In this document: piece by piece, positions 1 through 8,151 of the stretch
Position numbering within the stretch: position 1 is the first letter of the stretch
Layout: the number at the start of each line of letters is the position of its first letter
Assembly: GCF_006715285.1 (NCBI RefSeq)
Contig: NZ_VFMX01000001.1
Coordinates: 1,860,001-1,924,000, forward strand
Length of the DNA stretch: 64,000 bases
Reading direction: 5' to 3'
From: Arthrobacter sp. SLBN-83
GTDB taxonomy: Bacteria > Actinomycetota > Actinomycetes > Actinomycetales > Micrococcaceae
Made by a program: the position numbers and the translations under genes
The notes under the pieces: model-generated
Database searches by the model: none
Told to the model about the DNA's origin: nothing
What the model saw: the letters and a program-made list of their open reading frames with translations, nothing else

Positions 1-799
1 AGCGTGCGACGCGTTCGCGGATGGCCCAGCTGAAGGCCGTTTCCTGCGGTTCCTTGTATTCGAGGCCGATGTAGCCTTCGTAGCCGAGTTCGCGGCTGCG
101 GGCGATCCATTCGCCGAGCGGGAGGGTTCCGGTGCCGGGGGCGCCGCGGCCCGGGTTGTCCGCAATCTGGATGTGGCCGAAGTCCTTGGCGTGGTTCTCG
201 ATGACGGCCTGGACATCGTCGCCGTTGACTGCCAGGTGGTAGAAGTCGGCGAGGAGCTTGATGTTCTCGATGCCGGCCTCTTCCTTGACGCGGGCGATGA
301 CCTTGAGTGCGTCGTCGGCGGTGAGGAGCGGGTACTTGGGTGCGCCGCTGACGGGTTCGAGGAGGACGGTGCCGCCGATGCGGGCGATGCCTTCGGCTGC
401 TGCCGCCAGGTTCTTGACGGCGAGTTCATCCTGCTCTTCCGGAGTGAATTCGTCCTGCCGGTTGCCGTAGAGGGCGTTGAAGGCCTTGCAGCCCAGGCGC
501 TCGCCGATGCCGGCCACGACGTCGATGTTGTCCTTGAACTCCGAGCAGCGTCCCTTCCAGGAGACCAGGCCGCGGTCGCCGCCGGGCATGTTGCCGGCGT
601 TGAAGTTCAGGCCTGTGAGCTGTACGCCGGCGTCCTTGATGGCTTTCTCGAACTTGGTGATCTCGCTGTCCGCCGGGACGGACGTCTCGAAGGGCCACCA
701 GAATTCAACAGCGTCGAAGCCTGCTGCCTTTGCGGCGGCGGGGCGCTCGAGCAAGGGCAGCTCCGTGAGGAGGATGGAGCAGTTCACTGTGTACGTCAT
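1..799 (-). CDS. hyi: Hydroxypyruvate isomerase, 3' end cut by window
   Basis: A TIM-barrel sugar isomerase of the Hyi/GlxC type, which interconverts hydroxypyruvate and tartronate semialdehyde in glyoxylate utilisation; cytoplasmic. The 266 visible residues start MTYTVNCSILL and keep the family's metal and acid positions: Glu148 in LLEPV, Asp185/His188 in LLADFYH, His209 in GHIQIADNPGRG and Glu247 in GLEYKE. Family length is about 260-280, so only the last few codons are missing. The ATG at 799 is preceded by a ggaagga ribosome site. Relatives usually sit beside gcl and a tartronate semialdehyde reductase gene; the next gene downstream is outside the window, so that is inference. Confidence 0.88.
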   Translation of the reverse strand, partial: MTYTVNCSILLTELPLLERPAAAKAAGFDAVEFWWPFETSVPADSEITKFEKAIKDAGVQLTGLNFNAGNMPGGDRGLVSWKGRCSEFKDNIDVVAGIGERLGCKAFNALYGNRQDEFTPEEQDELAVKNLAAAAEGIARIGGTVLLEPVSGAPKYPLLTADDALKVIARVKEEAGIENIKLLADFYHLAVNGDDVQAVIENHAKDFGHIQIADNPGRGAPGTGTLPLGEWIARSRELGYEGYIGLEYKEPQETAFSWAIRERVAR

Positions 800-993
800 C
801 GTAGGTCCTTCCGAGGGAGGGGCTTTGATCTATCTTCCCGCGCTTCACGGCCTCTTCACCGTTTCCGCTTTGTGGAATTTAGATTCTGCTTTATGAAAAG
901 TGTAGGGAAGGTGGGGTGGGGTAGTCAAGACCGGGCGCGGGCACCAGACTGGGAGGAGGTAACCCCCTGCTGCGGGAGTGGATTGGAGCGATC

Positions 994-1887
994 ATGACCG
1001 GCGCCCGCCTCCGTCTTCTGGCCTGGCTCGTTGCTTTGGCCGGGTTCCTTGCAGCATGCACATCGGGCGTGCAGCTTCAGGATGCGGCGACTGCTCCCGC
1101 TTCGCCGGGTGCTGCTTCCGCGGACGCTTCTGCATACTCTTCGGCCGGCCCCAGCGCGGCCGGCACCGCCCTGGCACCTCCGCCGGCTCCCATCCCGACG
1201 GCGGCTCCATCGGCCGTCCCGGCGCCCGCCGTCCCCACGGAGCCGGCGCCAGGTCCGGCCGCGGCTCCCGCCCCGGCCCCGGTGCCCCAGCCTTTCGCCC
1301 TCAACCTGTACCGGGAGGGGGACTTCGTGCCGCAGTACACCTTCGATTGGTGCGTGGCCGCCAGCATCCAGATGGCGCACAATCTCATCGACGACACCGG
1401 CGGCGGAACCTGGGCTGACCGGAGCCAGCAGAACGAACTTTGGGAGATGGCCCGTGCCCGCTCGTCCGATTCGTTTAATGGCGCCAACCCGTTCGGCTGG
1501 GCGCAGGTGCTGGCCTTGTCTGGAATGGGGCCGTACGGCGTCGTAAGCGTTCCCGATTATCAGGAAGCATTGCGGACTGCGGCGCGTGCCATCACCGAAA
1601 CGGGGCGTCCCGTCGGCCTGGTGATGTGGAGCGGCCGCCATGCCTGGGTGATGAGCGGCTTCGAGTCGGTGGGGGATCCCCGCCAGTTCCCGGACTTCTC
1701 GATGACCGGCATCCATGTCCTTGATCCCTTGTATCCCTATGGGAGCCAGCAGTGGGGGCCGTCGCCCGCGCCAAACGCGCTGCTGACTCCGGAGCAGCTG
1801 GCTACCCAGTTCGTGGTCCGCGAGCCGCGACGGTGGAGCAGCAGCCTACCTGCCGGCTACCTGCTGGTGCTGCCGCAGGCCGGGTGA
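994..1887 (+). CDS. Lipoprotein with C39-like cysteine peptidase domain
   Basis: A 297-residue secreted lipoprotein. Residues 1-22 form a signal peptide ending in a lipobox (FLAAC, Cys22), followed by an Ala/Pro-rich linker to about residue 98. The C-terminal 200 residues look like a papain-fold C39-like domain: Cys120 in DWCVAASIQMAHN, His216 in SGRHAWVMSGF and Asp244 in HVLDPLYP fit a Cys-His-Asp triad, all in the expected order. It could cleave peptides at the cell surface or be a non-proteolytic relative; the substrate is unknown. The ATG at 994 follows a ggag site about 8 bases upstream. It stands alone, divergent from hyi. Confidence 0.8.
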   Translation: MTGARLRLLAWLVALAGFLAACTSGVQLQDAATAPASPGAASADASAYSSAGPSAAGTALAPPPAPIPTAAPSAVPAPAVPTEPAPGPAAAPAPAPVPQPFALNLYREGDFVPQYTFDWCVAASIQMAHNLIDDTGGGTWADRSQQNELWEMARARSSDSFNGANPFGWAQVLALSGMGPYGVVSVPDYQEALRTAARAITETGRPVGLVMWSGRHAWVMSGFESVGDPRQFPDFSMTGIHVLDPLYPYGSQQWGPSPAPNALLTPEQLATQFVVREPRRWSSSLPAGYLLVLPQAG

Positions 1888-1952
1888 CCTGGGTGCACGC
1901 CTTGCCGGGCATCAGGGAACCCCATCGGGGCCGATAGCCTAGGGCCACAGGT

Positions 1953-2254
1953 GGGTGGGAGACCGGTGGGCAGCAGGACTATCGGCATCGGGCCACGCTT
2001 GATGAAGCAGGGCTCGACGGCGGCGCGGCACCTGCGGAGTCAGGGGTTCCGGAGGCGCAGGGCGGCTATGCGGCGGCCTTGCGCATCCTGTCACGCAAGG
2101 ACCGCCGCGACATGCCAACGGCATTGTTCTGCTACAACGCCGGGTGGCGATGGGCGCGCATCGTGCGGCCGCCGAGATGGGACTCGCCATTCCCGGTGAC
2201 CTTTCCATCATCAGCTACGCCCGCCATCGGTTCCCATTGCCCCCGCAGCGTTAG
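1953..2254 (+). pseudogene. Relic of a LacI-family regulator, frameshifted and truncated
   Basis: The middle and late part of a LacI-type sugar-binding domain is readable in two frames. The first frame (to 2138) reads YRHRATLDEAGLD, then GGYAAALRILSRKDR, then PTALFCYN. A single base is missing at about 2139-2140, where the family's Asp codon (CYN-D-RVAMG) has become two bases. The next frame continues RVAMGAHRAAAEMG and AIPGDLSIISY, then leaves the family and stops at 2252-2254. The DNA-binding N-terminus and the C-terminus are absent. No start codon or ribosome site serves it. I regard it as a decayed gene, not a functional short protein. Confidence 0.75.
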
Positions 2255-2282
2255 TTGCCCAGTTCCTGGGTACCTTCCCTGC

Positions 2283-3026
2283 ATGCTTATCCCCAACGTC
2301 GCAGACGGCGTCCACCTGATCACCCACGCCAACGTCAACTGCTATGTGATTGAGGATGACCACGGCGTGACTCTGGTGGATGCGGGCCTGCCCAGCATGT
2401 GGCCCATGCTCACGCAGCTCCTGGAGGAACGGAACCGGCGCCCCCAGGACGTGAAGGCGCTGGTCCTCACCCACGGTCACTTCGACCACGTCGGCTTTGC
2501 GCTGCGGGCACACAGGCAATGGGGGGTCCCGGTCCTGGTCCACGCGGAGGACGCCCGCCTGGCGGCGCACCCCTACCGCTACAAGCCGCAGCGCAACCGC
2601 TTCCTCTACCCCTTCACTCACCCCAAGTCCCTCCCGGCACTCAGCCGGATGGCAGCAGCCGGAGCCCTGACCGTGAAAGGCATCTCCGACACCAAGCCCC
2701 TTGGCACCGGGGTGGCTGATGCCGTCACCGGGCGTCCCGACGTCGTCCATACTCCCGGGCACACCGACGGGCACTGCATCCTGCACCTGCCGGACCGGGG
2801 CGTCCTCCTCACCGGTGACGCCCTGGTGACGCTCGATCCTTACACCGGCCAGGCCGGCCCGCAGATCGTCGCGTCCGCTGCCACCAAGGACACAGGGCAG
2901 GCGCTGGAGTCACTGGAGGCCATTGCCGCGACGGGAGCAACAACGCTGTTGCCCGGCCATGGCATGCCGTGGAAAGAGGGTGCGGAAGCAGCGGTCCGTG
3001 AAGCACGGCGGATCGGCGCGCACTGA
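2283..3026 (+). CDS. Metallo-beta-lactamase-fold hydrolase
   Basis: A 247-residue cytoplasmic MBL-fold hydrolase. The zinc motif LTHGHFDHVG (HxHxDH) lies near residue 65, followed by HTPGHTDGHC, the bridging Asp in LLTGDALVT and a final His in LLPGHGMPW, so both metal sites look complete. The closest architecture is the glyoxalase II/general MBL group; the substrate cannot be told. The ATG at 2283 gives the normal N-terminus MLIPNVADGVHLI; the frame is open upstream only because it runs through the LacI relic. TACCTT six bases before the ATG may be a -10 box of a leaderless message. A second, different MBL protein lies at 9213-10040. Confidence 0.88.
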   Translation: MLIPNVADGVHLITHANVNCYVIEDDHGVTLVDAGLPSMWPMLTQLLEERNRRPQDVKALVLTHGHFDHVGFALRAHRQWGVPVLVHAEDARLAAHPYRYKPQRNRFLYPFTHPKSLPALSRMAAAGALTVKGISDTKPLGTGVADAVTGRPDVVHTPGHTDGHCILHLPDRGVLLTGDALVTLDPYTGQAGPQIVASAATKDTGQALESLEAIAATGATTLLPGHGMPWKEGAEAAVREARRIGAH

Positions 3027-3056
3027 CCGGAAGCAGCACGCCTGAGAGAAACGGGA

Positions 3057-3090
3057 AGGTCCCCGGCGCAGCTATATGCGCCGGGGACCT
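3057..3090. terminator. Bidirectional hairpin terminator
   Basis: Perfect 14-base arms aggtccccggcgca and tgcgccggggacct around a six-base loop. It sits between the convergent ends of the MBL gene (3026) and the MHS transporter gene (3105) and can serve both. Confidence 0.85.
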
Positions 3091-3104
3091 CCTCCTGCAA
3101 AGAC

Positions 3105-4394
3105 TTAGTGCGTCAAGTCCTTGCCCTTGGTCTCAGGGATGGTGAACACGAACGCCGCGCTGATCACCAGCAGCAGCACCGCGTACACGTTGAACACCTG
3201 CGGCGCGCCCAGCGAGGAGCCCAGCCACTGCTGCAGGTACGGTGCGGTGCCGCCGAACACTGCCACGCAGATGGAGTAGGGGACGCCGACGCCCACGGTG
3301 CGGATCGACGTCGGGAACAGTTCGGCGTACACGGCGGGAACGATGGCGGCGCTCGCGGCGATGAACACCAGCATCACGGACATGCTCACGGCCAGCTGCC
3401 AGGCGGAGTCCTTCAGCAGCCAGGTCATGGGGAAGTGCAGCACTGCCGAGCCGATGGCGCCCGCCCAGAGGACCTTCTTGCGGCCGATCCGGTCGGACAG
3501 CTTTCCCCACACCGGCAGGGCGGCGATGAACACGATGTTGGCCACAACGCCGGCCCACAGTGCTTCGCCCCGGTCGATCTTCAGGGCAGTGGTGGCGTAG
3601 CTGGGTGCCACCACGCCCCAGATGTAGTAGATCACCGTGAGGCCCACCGTCAGCCCGATCACCTGCAGAGCCTGCTTGCGGTAGCGGACAATCTGCGGCC
3701 AGATCGGGGCGCGCTTCTCGGTGGCGGCCTCGCCCTGGAAGGCCTCCGTTTCGTGCAGGCGGGACCGTATGATCAGGGCGTACAGGCCCATTGCGGCGCC
3801 GATCAGGAACGGCACGCGCCAGCCCCATGCGTTCATCGCCTCGGTGCTCAACGCCATGTTGAGCACGGCGCCCAGCAGCGTGCCGAACAGGATGCCCACC
3901 GTGCCTGACGTGTAAATCAGGGTGGCCCAGAAGCCGCGGTGTTCCTTGGGTGCCATCTCGGACAGGTACGTTTGCGACGACGGCAGCTCACCGCCGTGCG
4001 CCAGGCCCTGTACCAGCCGGGCCGCCAGCAGCATGAGGGACGCGAACGCGCCGACGCTGGCGAAGGTGGGCGCGACGCCGATCATCAGGCTGCCCAGCGA
4101 GGCGAGGCCTACGGCGAGGGTCATGGAGGACTTGCGGCCGATCCGGTCGCCGATCCAGCCAAACAGGAAACCGCCAAAGGGCCGGGCCACGAAGCCGACG
4201 GCAAAGATCGCCAGGGTGGACAGCACCGCCGACGCAGGGTCCTCCTTGCTGAACAGCTGGCTGGCGATGAACGGGGTGAAGGTGGCGTAGATGGCCCAGT
4301 CGTACCACTCGACGGCGTTGCCGATGCCGGTGCCGACGACAGTCTTGGCGGTGGACATGCGGCCGGTCCTGGGCTTGGTTGCTGCAACTGACAT
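3105..4394 (-). CDS. MFS transporter, MHS (metabolite:H+ symporter) family
   Basis: A 429-residue, 12-helix permease of the KgtP/ShiA/ProP-like MHS family. The diagnostic early motif GNAVEWYDWAIYATF opens helix 1, and the loop 2-3 motif GWIGDRIGRKSS and the later GKLSDRIGRKKVL are present. Family members import dicarboxylates, shikimate, betaine or aromatic acids with protons. It lies 92 bases downstream of an M20 amidohydrolase gene on the same strand, which suggests the transporter brings in that enzyme's substrate, or a related carboxylate. The substrate is not deducible from sequence. Control is probably by the divergent AsnC regulator at 5868. Confidence 0.9.
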   Translation of the reverse strand: MSVAATKPRTGRMSTAKTVVGTGIGNAVEWYDWAIYATFTPFIASQLFSKEDPASAVLSTLAIFAVGFVARPFGGFLFGWIGDRIGRKSSMTLAVGLASLGSLMIGVAPTFASVGAFASLMLLAARLVQGLAHGGELPSSQTYLSEMAPKEHRGFWATLIYTSGTVGILFGTLLGAVLNMALSTEAMNAWGWRVPFLIGAAMGLYALIIRSRLHETEAFQGEAATEKRAPIWPQIVRYRKQALQVIGLTVGLTVIYYIWGVVAPSYATTALKIDRGEALWAGVVANIVFIAALPVWGKLSDRIGRKKVLWAGAIGSAVLHFPMTWLLKDSAWQLAVSMSVMLVFIAASAAIVPAVYAELFPTSIRTVGVGVPYSICVAVFGGTAPYLQQWLGSSLGAPQVFNVYAVLLLVISAAFVFTIPETKGKDLTH

Positions 4395-4451
4395 GGTCTT
4401 CTTCCTGGTCGCTTGGTCTGGAGGGGCAGCGGCGCTGCTGCCGGTTTTTTG

Positions 4452-4500
4452 GGAGGCGCTGTGCTCTTTAGGAGGCGCCGGGTTCTTTACGAGGCGTTGG
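4452..4500. repeat. 19-bp tandem repeat spanning a stop codon
   Basis: Copies ggaggcgctgtgctcttta (4452-4470) and ggaggcgccgggttcttta (4471-4489) follow each other, with a partial third copy cgaggcgttgg to 4500 that is the last codons of the M20 gene. The stop codon of that gene (tta read on the minus strand, 4487-4489) is repeated in each unit. Confidence 0.6.
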
Positions 4501-5731
4501 CGAGGGCGGCCAGCCGTGAGATGGCGAGTTCCGCATAGAGTGCAGCCCCGTCAGCCAGCACGCCGTCGTCGAACGTTGCGTACGGTGAGTGGTTGAACGC
4601 CGAGGCGTCGGGGTCACCACCGGGTGCGACGGCGCTGAGCCCGATGAAGGTGCCGGGCACCTCGGCCAGCACCCGGGAGAAGTCCTCCGAACCGCTCAGT
4701 GGGGTGGCCCAGCGGGCGAGGCGCCGCTCGCCGAAGAGTTCGGTGATCACCTTCTCCGCGGTGTGGGTTTCGTCCTCGCTGGTGATGGTGAGGGGGTACT
4801 CCTGCAGGTAGTCGACGGCGACCTCCATTCCGTGCGCGGCGGCGATCCCCTTGAGCAGGCGCGGCACGGCGTCCATCATCTTCAGGCGCGAGGCCTCGGA
4901 GAACGTGCGGATGGTCGCCTCGATGCGGGCCGTCTCCGGGATGACGTTGCGCTTGGTGCCGGCGTGCAGCACGCCCACGGACAGGACCACCGGATCGAAC
5001 ATGTTGAACTGCCGGGTGACCATCACCTGCAGGGCCGTCACCATCTCCGCGGCAACGGTGACAGGGTCCTTTGCGGAATGCGGGGCGGAGCCGTGGCCGC
5101 CGGCGCCCAGCACCGTGACTTCCAGGCCGTCGGAGGCGCTGAGCATGACGCCGGGCTTGGTGCAGAACGTGCCGTGCGGCTCCAGCGAGGAGAACACGTG
5201 CATGCCGTACGCCGCACTGACCCGGGTGCCGGCGGCATCCAGGACACCTTCGCGGAGCATGTAGCTGGCGCCGTCGAAGCCCTCCTCGCCGGGCTGGAAC
5301 ATGAGGACGACGTCGCCGTTGAGCTTGTGCCGCTTTTCGGCCAGGAGGGTGGCGGCTCCGGCGAGCATGGAGGTGTGCAGGTCGTGGCCGCAGGCGTGCA
5401 TGGCGCCGTCAGCCTGGGAGGTGAAGTCCACTCCGGTCTTTTCCTGGACGGGCAGTCCGTCCATGTCCGCGCGGAGGAGGACGGCAGGACGCCGTGCTCT
5501 CCCCGGTTCTTCCGTATGGTTCCCCCCGCCCGTGTTTCCCCCGCGCAGCACTGCCGTGACCGACGTCGTCTCCTTGCCCAGCGTGATCTCGTACGGCAAC
5601 CCATCCAGCGCCTCCAGGACCTTCTCCTGGGTACGGGGGAGGTGCAGCCCGATTTCCGGCTGGCGGTGAAGGTCATGACGGAGGCGGATCAGGTCTCCCT
5701 GCAGGTCTTGGGCGTCGTCTCTCATGGGCAC
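4487..5731 (-). CDS. M20 amidohydrolase, hippurate hydrolase/IAA-amino acid type
   Basis: A 414-residue cytoplasmic zinc amidohydrolase of peptidase family M20D, which splits N-acyl amino acids such as hippurate, N-acetyl amino acids or auxin conjugates. Features: HDLHRQPEIG near the N-terminus, ADMDGLPVQE, the metal motif HACGHDLHTSM, the catalytic Glu pair in FQPGEEGFDGA, a dimerisation lid with GAGGHGSAPH, and the late metal region SGSEDFSRV. The start is chosen at GTG 5731 because aaggag lies six bases upstream; an ATG at 5755 lacks a ribosome site and ATG 5725 is also possible. It is first in an operon with the MHS transporter and divergent from an AsnC-type regulator. Confidence 0.88.
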   Translation of the reverse strand: MPMRDDAQDLQGDLIRLRHDLHRQPEIGLHLPRTQEKVLEALDGLPYEITLGKETTSVTAVLRGGNTGGGNHTEEPGRARRPAVLLRADMDGLPVQEKTGVDFTSQADGAMHACGHDLHTSMLAGAATLLAEKRHKLNGDVVLMFQPGEEGFDGASYMLREGVLDAAGTRVSAAYGMHVFSSLEPHGTFCTKPGVMLSASDGLEVTVLGAGGHGSAPHSAKDPVTVAAEMVTALQVMVTRQFNMFDPVVLSVGVLHAGTKRNVIPETARIEATIRTFSEASRLKMMDAVPRLLKGIAAAHGMEVAVDYLQEYPLTITSEDETHTAEKVITELFGERRLARWATPLSGSEDFSRVLAEVPGTFIGLSAVAPGGDPDASAFNHSPYATFDDGVLADGAALYAELAISRLAALANAS

Positions 5732-5867
5732 GGGTAACTCCTTGGCAGTCGGCATCAGGGCTTGGGGACTATTGTGAAGTGGCGCAGTTCACATGTGAGG
5801 AAACCGCAGGAATTATCCTTTCGCCTGCTGTTCCTGGCAGGATTCATGCAACCAATAGGAGGACTCA

Positions 5868-6887
5868 GTGGAGCTCAGCGAGGATGATCTTGCCCTGATC
5901 CAGGTCCTGCAGGCCTCCCCGAGGCTGGGTTGGGCCGATGCCGCAAAGGTCCTTGGCGTGCACGCCACCACGCTGGCCGCCCGCTGGGATCGCCTGACCT
6001 CAAACGGGGCAGCCTGGGTGACGGCGCACCTGGCAGGTGACCCGAAGCAGATGCTCCTGGCCTACGTGGCGGTGGACTGCGAGATGAACCTGCGGGACAG
6101 CGTCACGGCGGAGCTGGCGGCTGTCCCCGAGATCGTCACTGTGGAGGAAGCAGCCAGCAACCGCGATCTGATGTTGACCGTTATCACCCGCTCGCTGGAG
6201 GAATTCAGTGCCAAGATCATCACGCGCCTGAAGGCCGTCGAGGGGCTGACCAAGTACCAGGTGGCGCTGTGCACCCGGCTGCACAGCAGTGGCGACGATT
6301 GGCGGCTGAATGTCCTGAGCCGTGCCCAGCTTGCCACCCTGCGGACCCTTGTTTCCCCGCCTGCTGCGGAGTCCGTGCAGGCGGCCCAGCTTCCGCAGAG
6401 CCACCTTGACCTGCTTCCCTTCCTGGCGCGGGACGGCCGGGCGACGGCAGCGGACATCGCCCGCTCCCTGGGCCGCCATCCGGCCACCGTCCAGCGGCAG
6501 TTGAACCGGGTGCTGGCCAGCGGCATCCTGTCCTTCCGCTGTGAGATCGCACAGGCCTACTCATCGTTTCCGGTGACCTGCCAGTGGTTCGTCAATGTCC
6601 CGGCCGGCCAACATGATGCCGCTGCGGCCCAGATCCGCACCATCAGCAATGTCCGGTTGAGCGCCTCCACCACCGGGCCCACCAACTTTGTGATCATCAT
6701 GTGGCTGCAGACCCTGGCCGATGTGATGTCCGCTGAGCTGGCGTTGCAGCAGAAGGTGCCGGGCATCGACATCGTGGAGAGCGCAGTGATGTTGCGGACG
6801 GTGAAGCGGGTGGGCTGGATGCTGAAGGAAGATACGACGGCGAGTGGCGCCGTCGTCCATGCCGGAAACCTGGGTGCCGCGGACTGA
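5868..6887 (+). CDS. Lrp/AsnC-family regulator with two HTH units
   Basis: A 339-residue regulator made of two Lrp/AsnC modules in tandem, about twice the usual 150-170 residues. The first HTH (residues 3-50) includes LSEDDLALIQVLQASPRLG and AAKVLGVHATTLAARWDRL; the second (about 183-230) includes DLLPFLARDGRATAAD and ARSLGRHPATVQRQLNRVL. Each is followed by a RAM-like ligand-binding half. The GTG start at 5868 is fixed by a perfect aggagg five bases upstream. It is divergent from the M20/MHS operon, with about 136 bases between start codons, so it most likely controls that operon in response to an amino acid or the imported compound. Confidence 0.87.
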   Translation: MELSEDDLALIQVLQASPRLGWADAAKVLGVHATTLAARWDRLTSNGAAWVTAHLAGDPKQMLLAYVAVDCEMNLRDSVTAELAAVPEIVTVEEAASNRDLMLTVITRSLEEFSAKIITRLKAVEGLTKYQVALCTRLHSSGDDWRLNVLSRAQLATLRTLVSPPAAESVQAAQLPQSHLDLLPFLARDGRATAADIARSLGRHPATVQRQLNRVLASGILSFRCEIAQAYSSFPVTCQWFVNVPAGQHDAAAAQIRTISNVRLSASTTGPTNFVIIMWLQTLADVMSAELALQQKVPGIDIVESAVMLRTVKRVGWMLKEDTTASGAVVHAGNLGAAD

Positions 6888-6900
6888 AACGGGACGAAAA

Positions 6901-6938
6901 AGTGGGGAACCAGGAGCCCTAACCCCTGCTTCCCCACT
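6901..6938. terminator. Bidirectional hairpin between convergent genes
   Basis: Arms agtggggaa (6901-6909) and ttccccact (6930-6938), preceded by an A-run on the plus strand that acts as the T-tract for the minus-strand gene. Confidence 0.7.
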
Positions 6939-6953
6939 GTGCACCTGACAGGT

Positions 6954-7436
6954 CTATTTGCCGCCGTCCACTTCCACTACGACGCTCTTCTCCCATGGGG
7001 TCCAGTCCGACCAATGTCCGCCGTGGTTCTGCACCCGGAATGATACGAGCTGGTAGACCTCTTCACCCTTGCGGTCGTGGTTGCGGACGTCGACGTAGAA
7101 GTGGAGGGTCCTGGCGTCGTCATGGTGGTCAAACTCCTCCGTGACCAGCCGCTTGGCGAGCAGGTCGTCGTTATGGCGAGGGCCGCGCTCGTCTTCATAG
7201 GCCCGCTGGCGGATTTCGACGGTCTTTGGGCCGTTGCAGTCCACGGTGATCCTGAAATCGACGTCGTTGCCGCGGACATCCTTTGGATCCAGGGGGTTGA
7301 CGGTGCAGCCGTTGCGGCTTGTTTCCGCGCTGGCCGGTGCGGCCATTGGCAGGGAAACCCCGAGCAGGCCCAGTGAAACCAACGGAACCATGGCCCTCTG
7401 TGCCTTGGTTGGTCGGTTTGTTGCAGTGTTAGACAT
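6954..7436 (-). CDS. Secreted protein of unknown function
   Basis: A 160-residue protein with a clear signal peptide: a charged start, a hydrophobic core (MVPLVSLGLLGVSLPM) and a likely cut after APASAE near residue 38. The mature 120 residues contain two cysteines (NGCTVNP, TVDCNG) that could form a disulphide, many charged residues and beta-rich text such as VYQLVSFRVQNHGGHWSDW. I do not recognise a family. A gaggag site nine bases before the ATG supports the start. It is monocistronic, convergent with the AsnC gene and divergent from the 7749 gene. Confidence 0.7.
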   Translation of the reverse strand: MSNTATNRPTKAQRAMVPLVSLGLLGVSLPMAAPASAETSRNGCTVNPLDPKDVRGNDVDFRITVDCNGPKTVEIRQRAYEDERGPRHNDDLLAKRLVTEEFDHHDDARTLHFYVDVRNHDRKGEEVYQLVSFRVQNHGGHWSDWTPWEKSVVVEVDGGK

Positions 7437-7748
7437 TTCTTGTTGCTCCTCAAAGGGTGTTCTTTACCTTTGCGGGCAGCCTTCAGAACCGTCGCGAATA
7501 ATAAGTATGTTGTAAAACCAGTGTGGCGGCCGCGGGCCTGCCCGTCCCATTTCAGACAGCTCGCCCGCCAAAGCGGGCGGCTTCGGCTCCGGATTCTTCC
7601 GCCTGACGTTGATGCGGTTATCCGGTCCCTTAATTTTCCGCTTGCGCTTAGGGGCGTACTAGGGGAACGACTACCCTACCGCGGGGGTTTTGCCGTGGGC
7701 AGGGAGAGTGGCCCTCCGTTTGTCGGGGCCTTGCCGCACACTGGTCCC
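7437..7748. other. Intergenic region between divergent genes
   Basis: About 310 bases holding the promoters of two divergent genes. It contains a hairpin cgcccgc (7562-7568)/gcgggcg (7573-7579) without a T-tract, which could lie in the 5' leader of the rightward message. The right half is locally A/T-rich. No coding sequence is seen here. Confidence 0.5.
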
Positions 7749-8048
7749 ATGACATTTGCGAATGTGGGAACCCTTGGTACCAAGCCGGGGCAGCGGGATG
7801 CCCTCGTTGCCATCCTGCTTCGGCCCAAGCCGGGGATGAAGGAAGCCGGTTGCTTGCTCTATGAAGTGGGCATCAACGATGACGTGCCGGACACAGTGTT
7901 CGTTTCCGAGCTGTGGGAGTCGGCGGAGGCGCACCAGGCCTCACTGCAGCTCGACAGCACCCGCGCGGCGATCGCTGAGGCCATGCCGCTGCTGTCCGGG
8001 GAGATGGGAGGCCATCGGTTCACAGTCCTTGGGTCGCCGCTGCGGTGA
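7749..8048 (+). CDS. Antibiotic biosynthesis monooxygenase (ABM) domain protein
   Basis: A 99-residue single-domain ABM/YgiN-type protein: the start MTFANVGTLGTKPGQRDALV, a central YEVGINDDVPDTVFVSELWE and HQASLQLDSTRAAIAEAMPLL match the ferredoxin-like dimeric alpha/beta barrel. Relatives are quinol monooxygenases or small-molecule-handling enzymes without cofactors; the substrate is unknown. The ATG at 7749 is selected because the domain starts there; the longer open frame upstream has no family similarity. Confidence 0.82.
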   Translation: MTFANVGTLGTKPGQRDALVAILLRPKPGMKEAGCLLYEVGINDDVPDTVFVSELWESAEAHQASLQLDSTRAAIAEAMPLLSGEMGGHRFTVLGSPLR

Positions 8049-8151
8049 CTTTCGGCCTGCCCAATATGCCGGATTACCTAAAAGTGCGCTTGGGACAAAA
8101 CGGGGCGTTCCGTGACGAGTGGACGGCGCTGATCGGGGTAAGGGACGTCAC

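Noticed and set aside
2079..2282. An N-terminal extension of the 2283 MBL gene
   Set aside because: This stretch is the frameshifted LacI relic; the MBL domain begins at ATG 2283.
4589..5737. A long open frame antisense to the M20 amidohydrolase
   Set aside because: Same artefact; the translated text has no family features and the opposite strand is a recognised enzyme.
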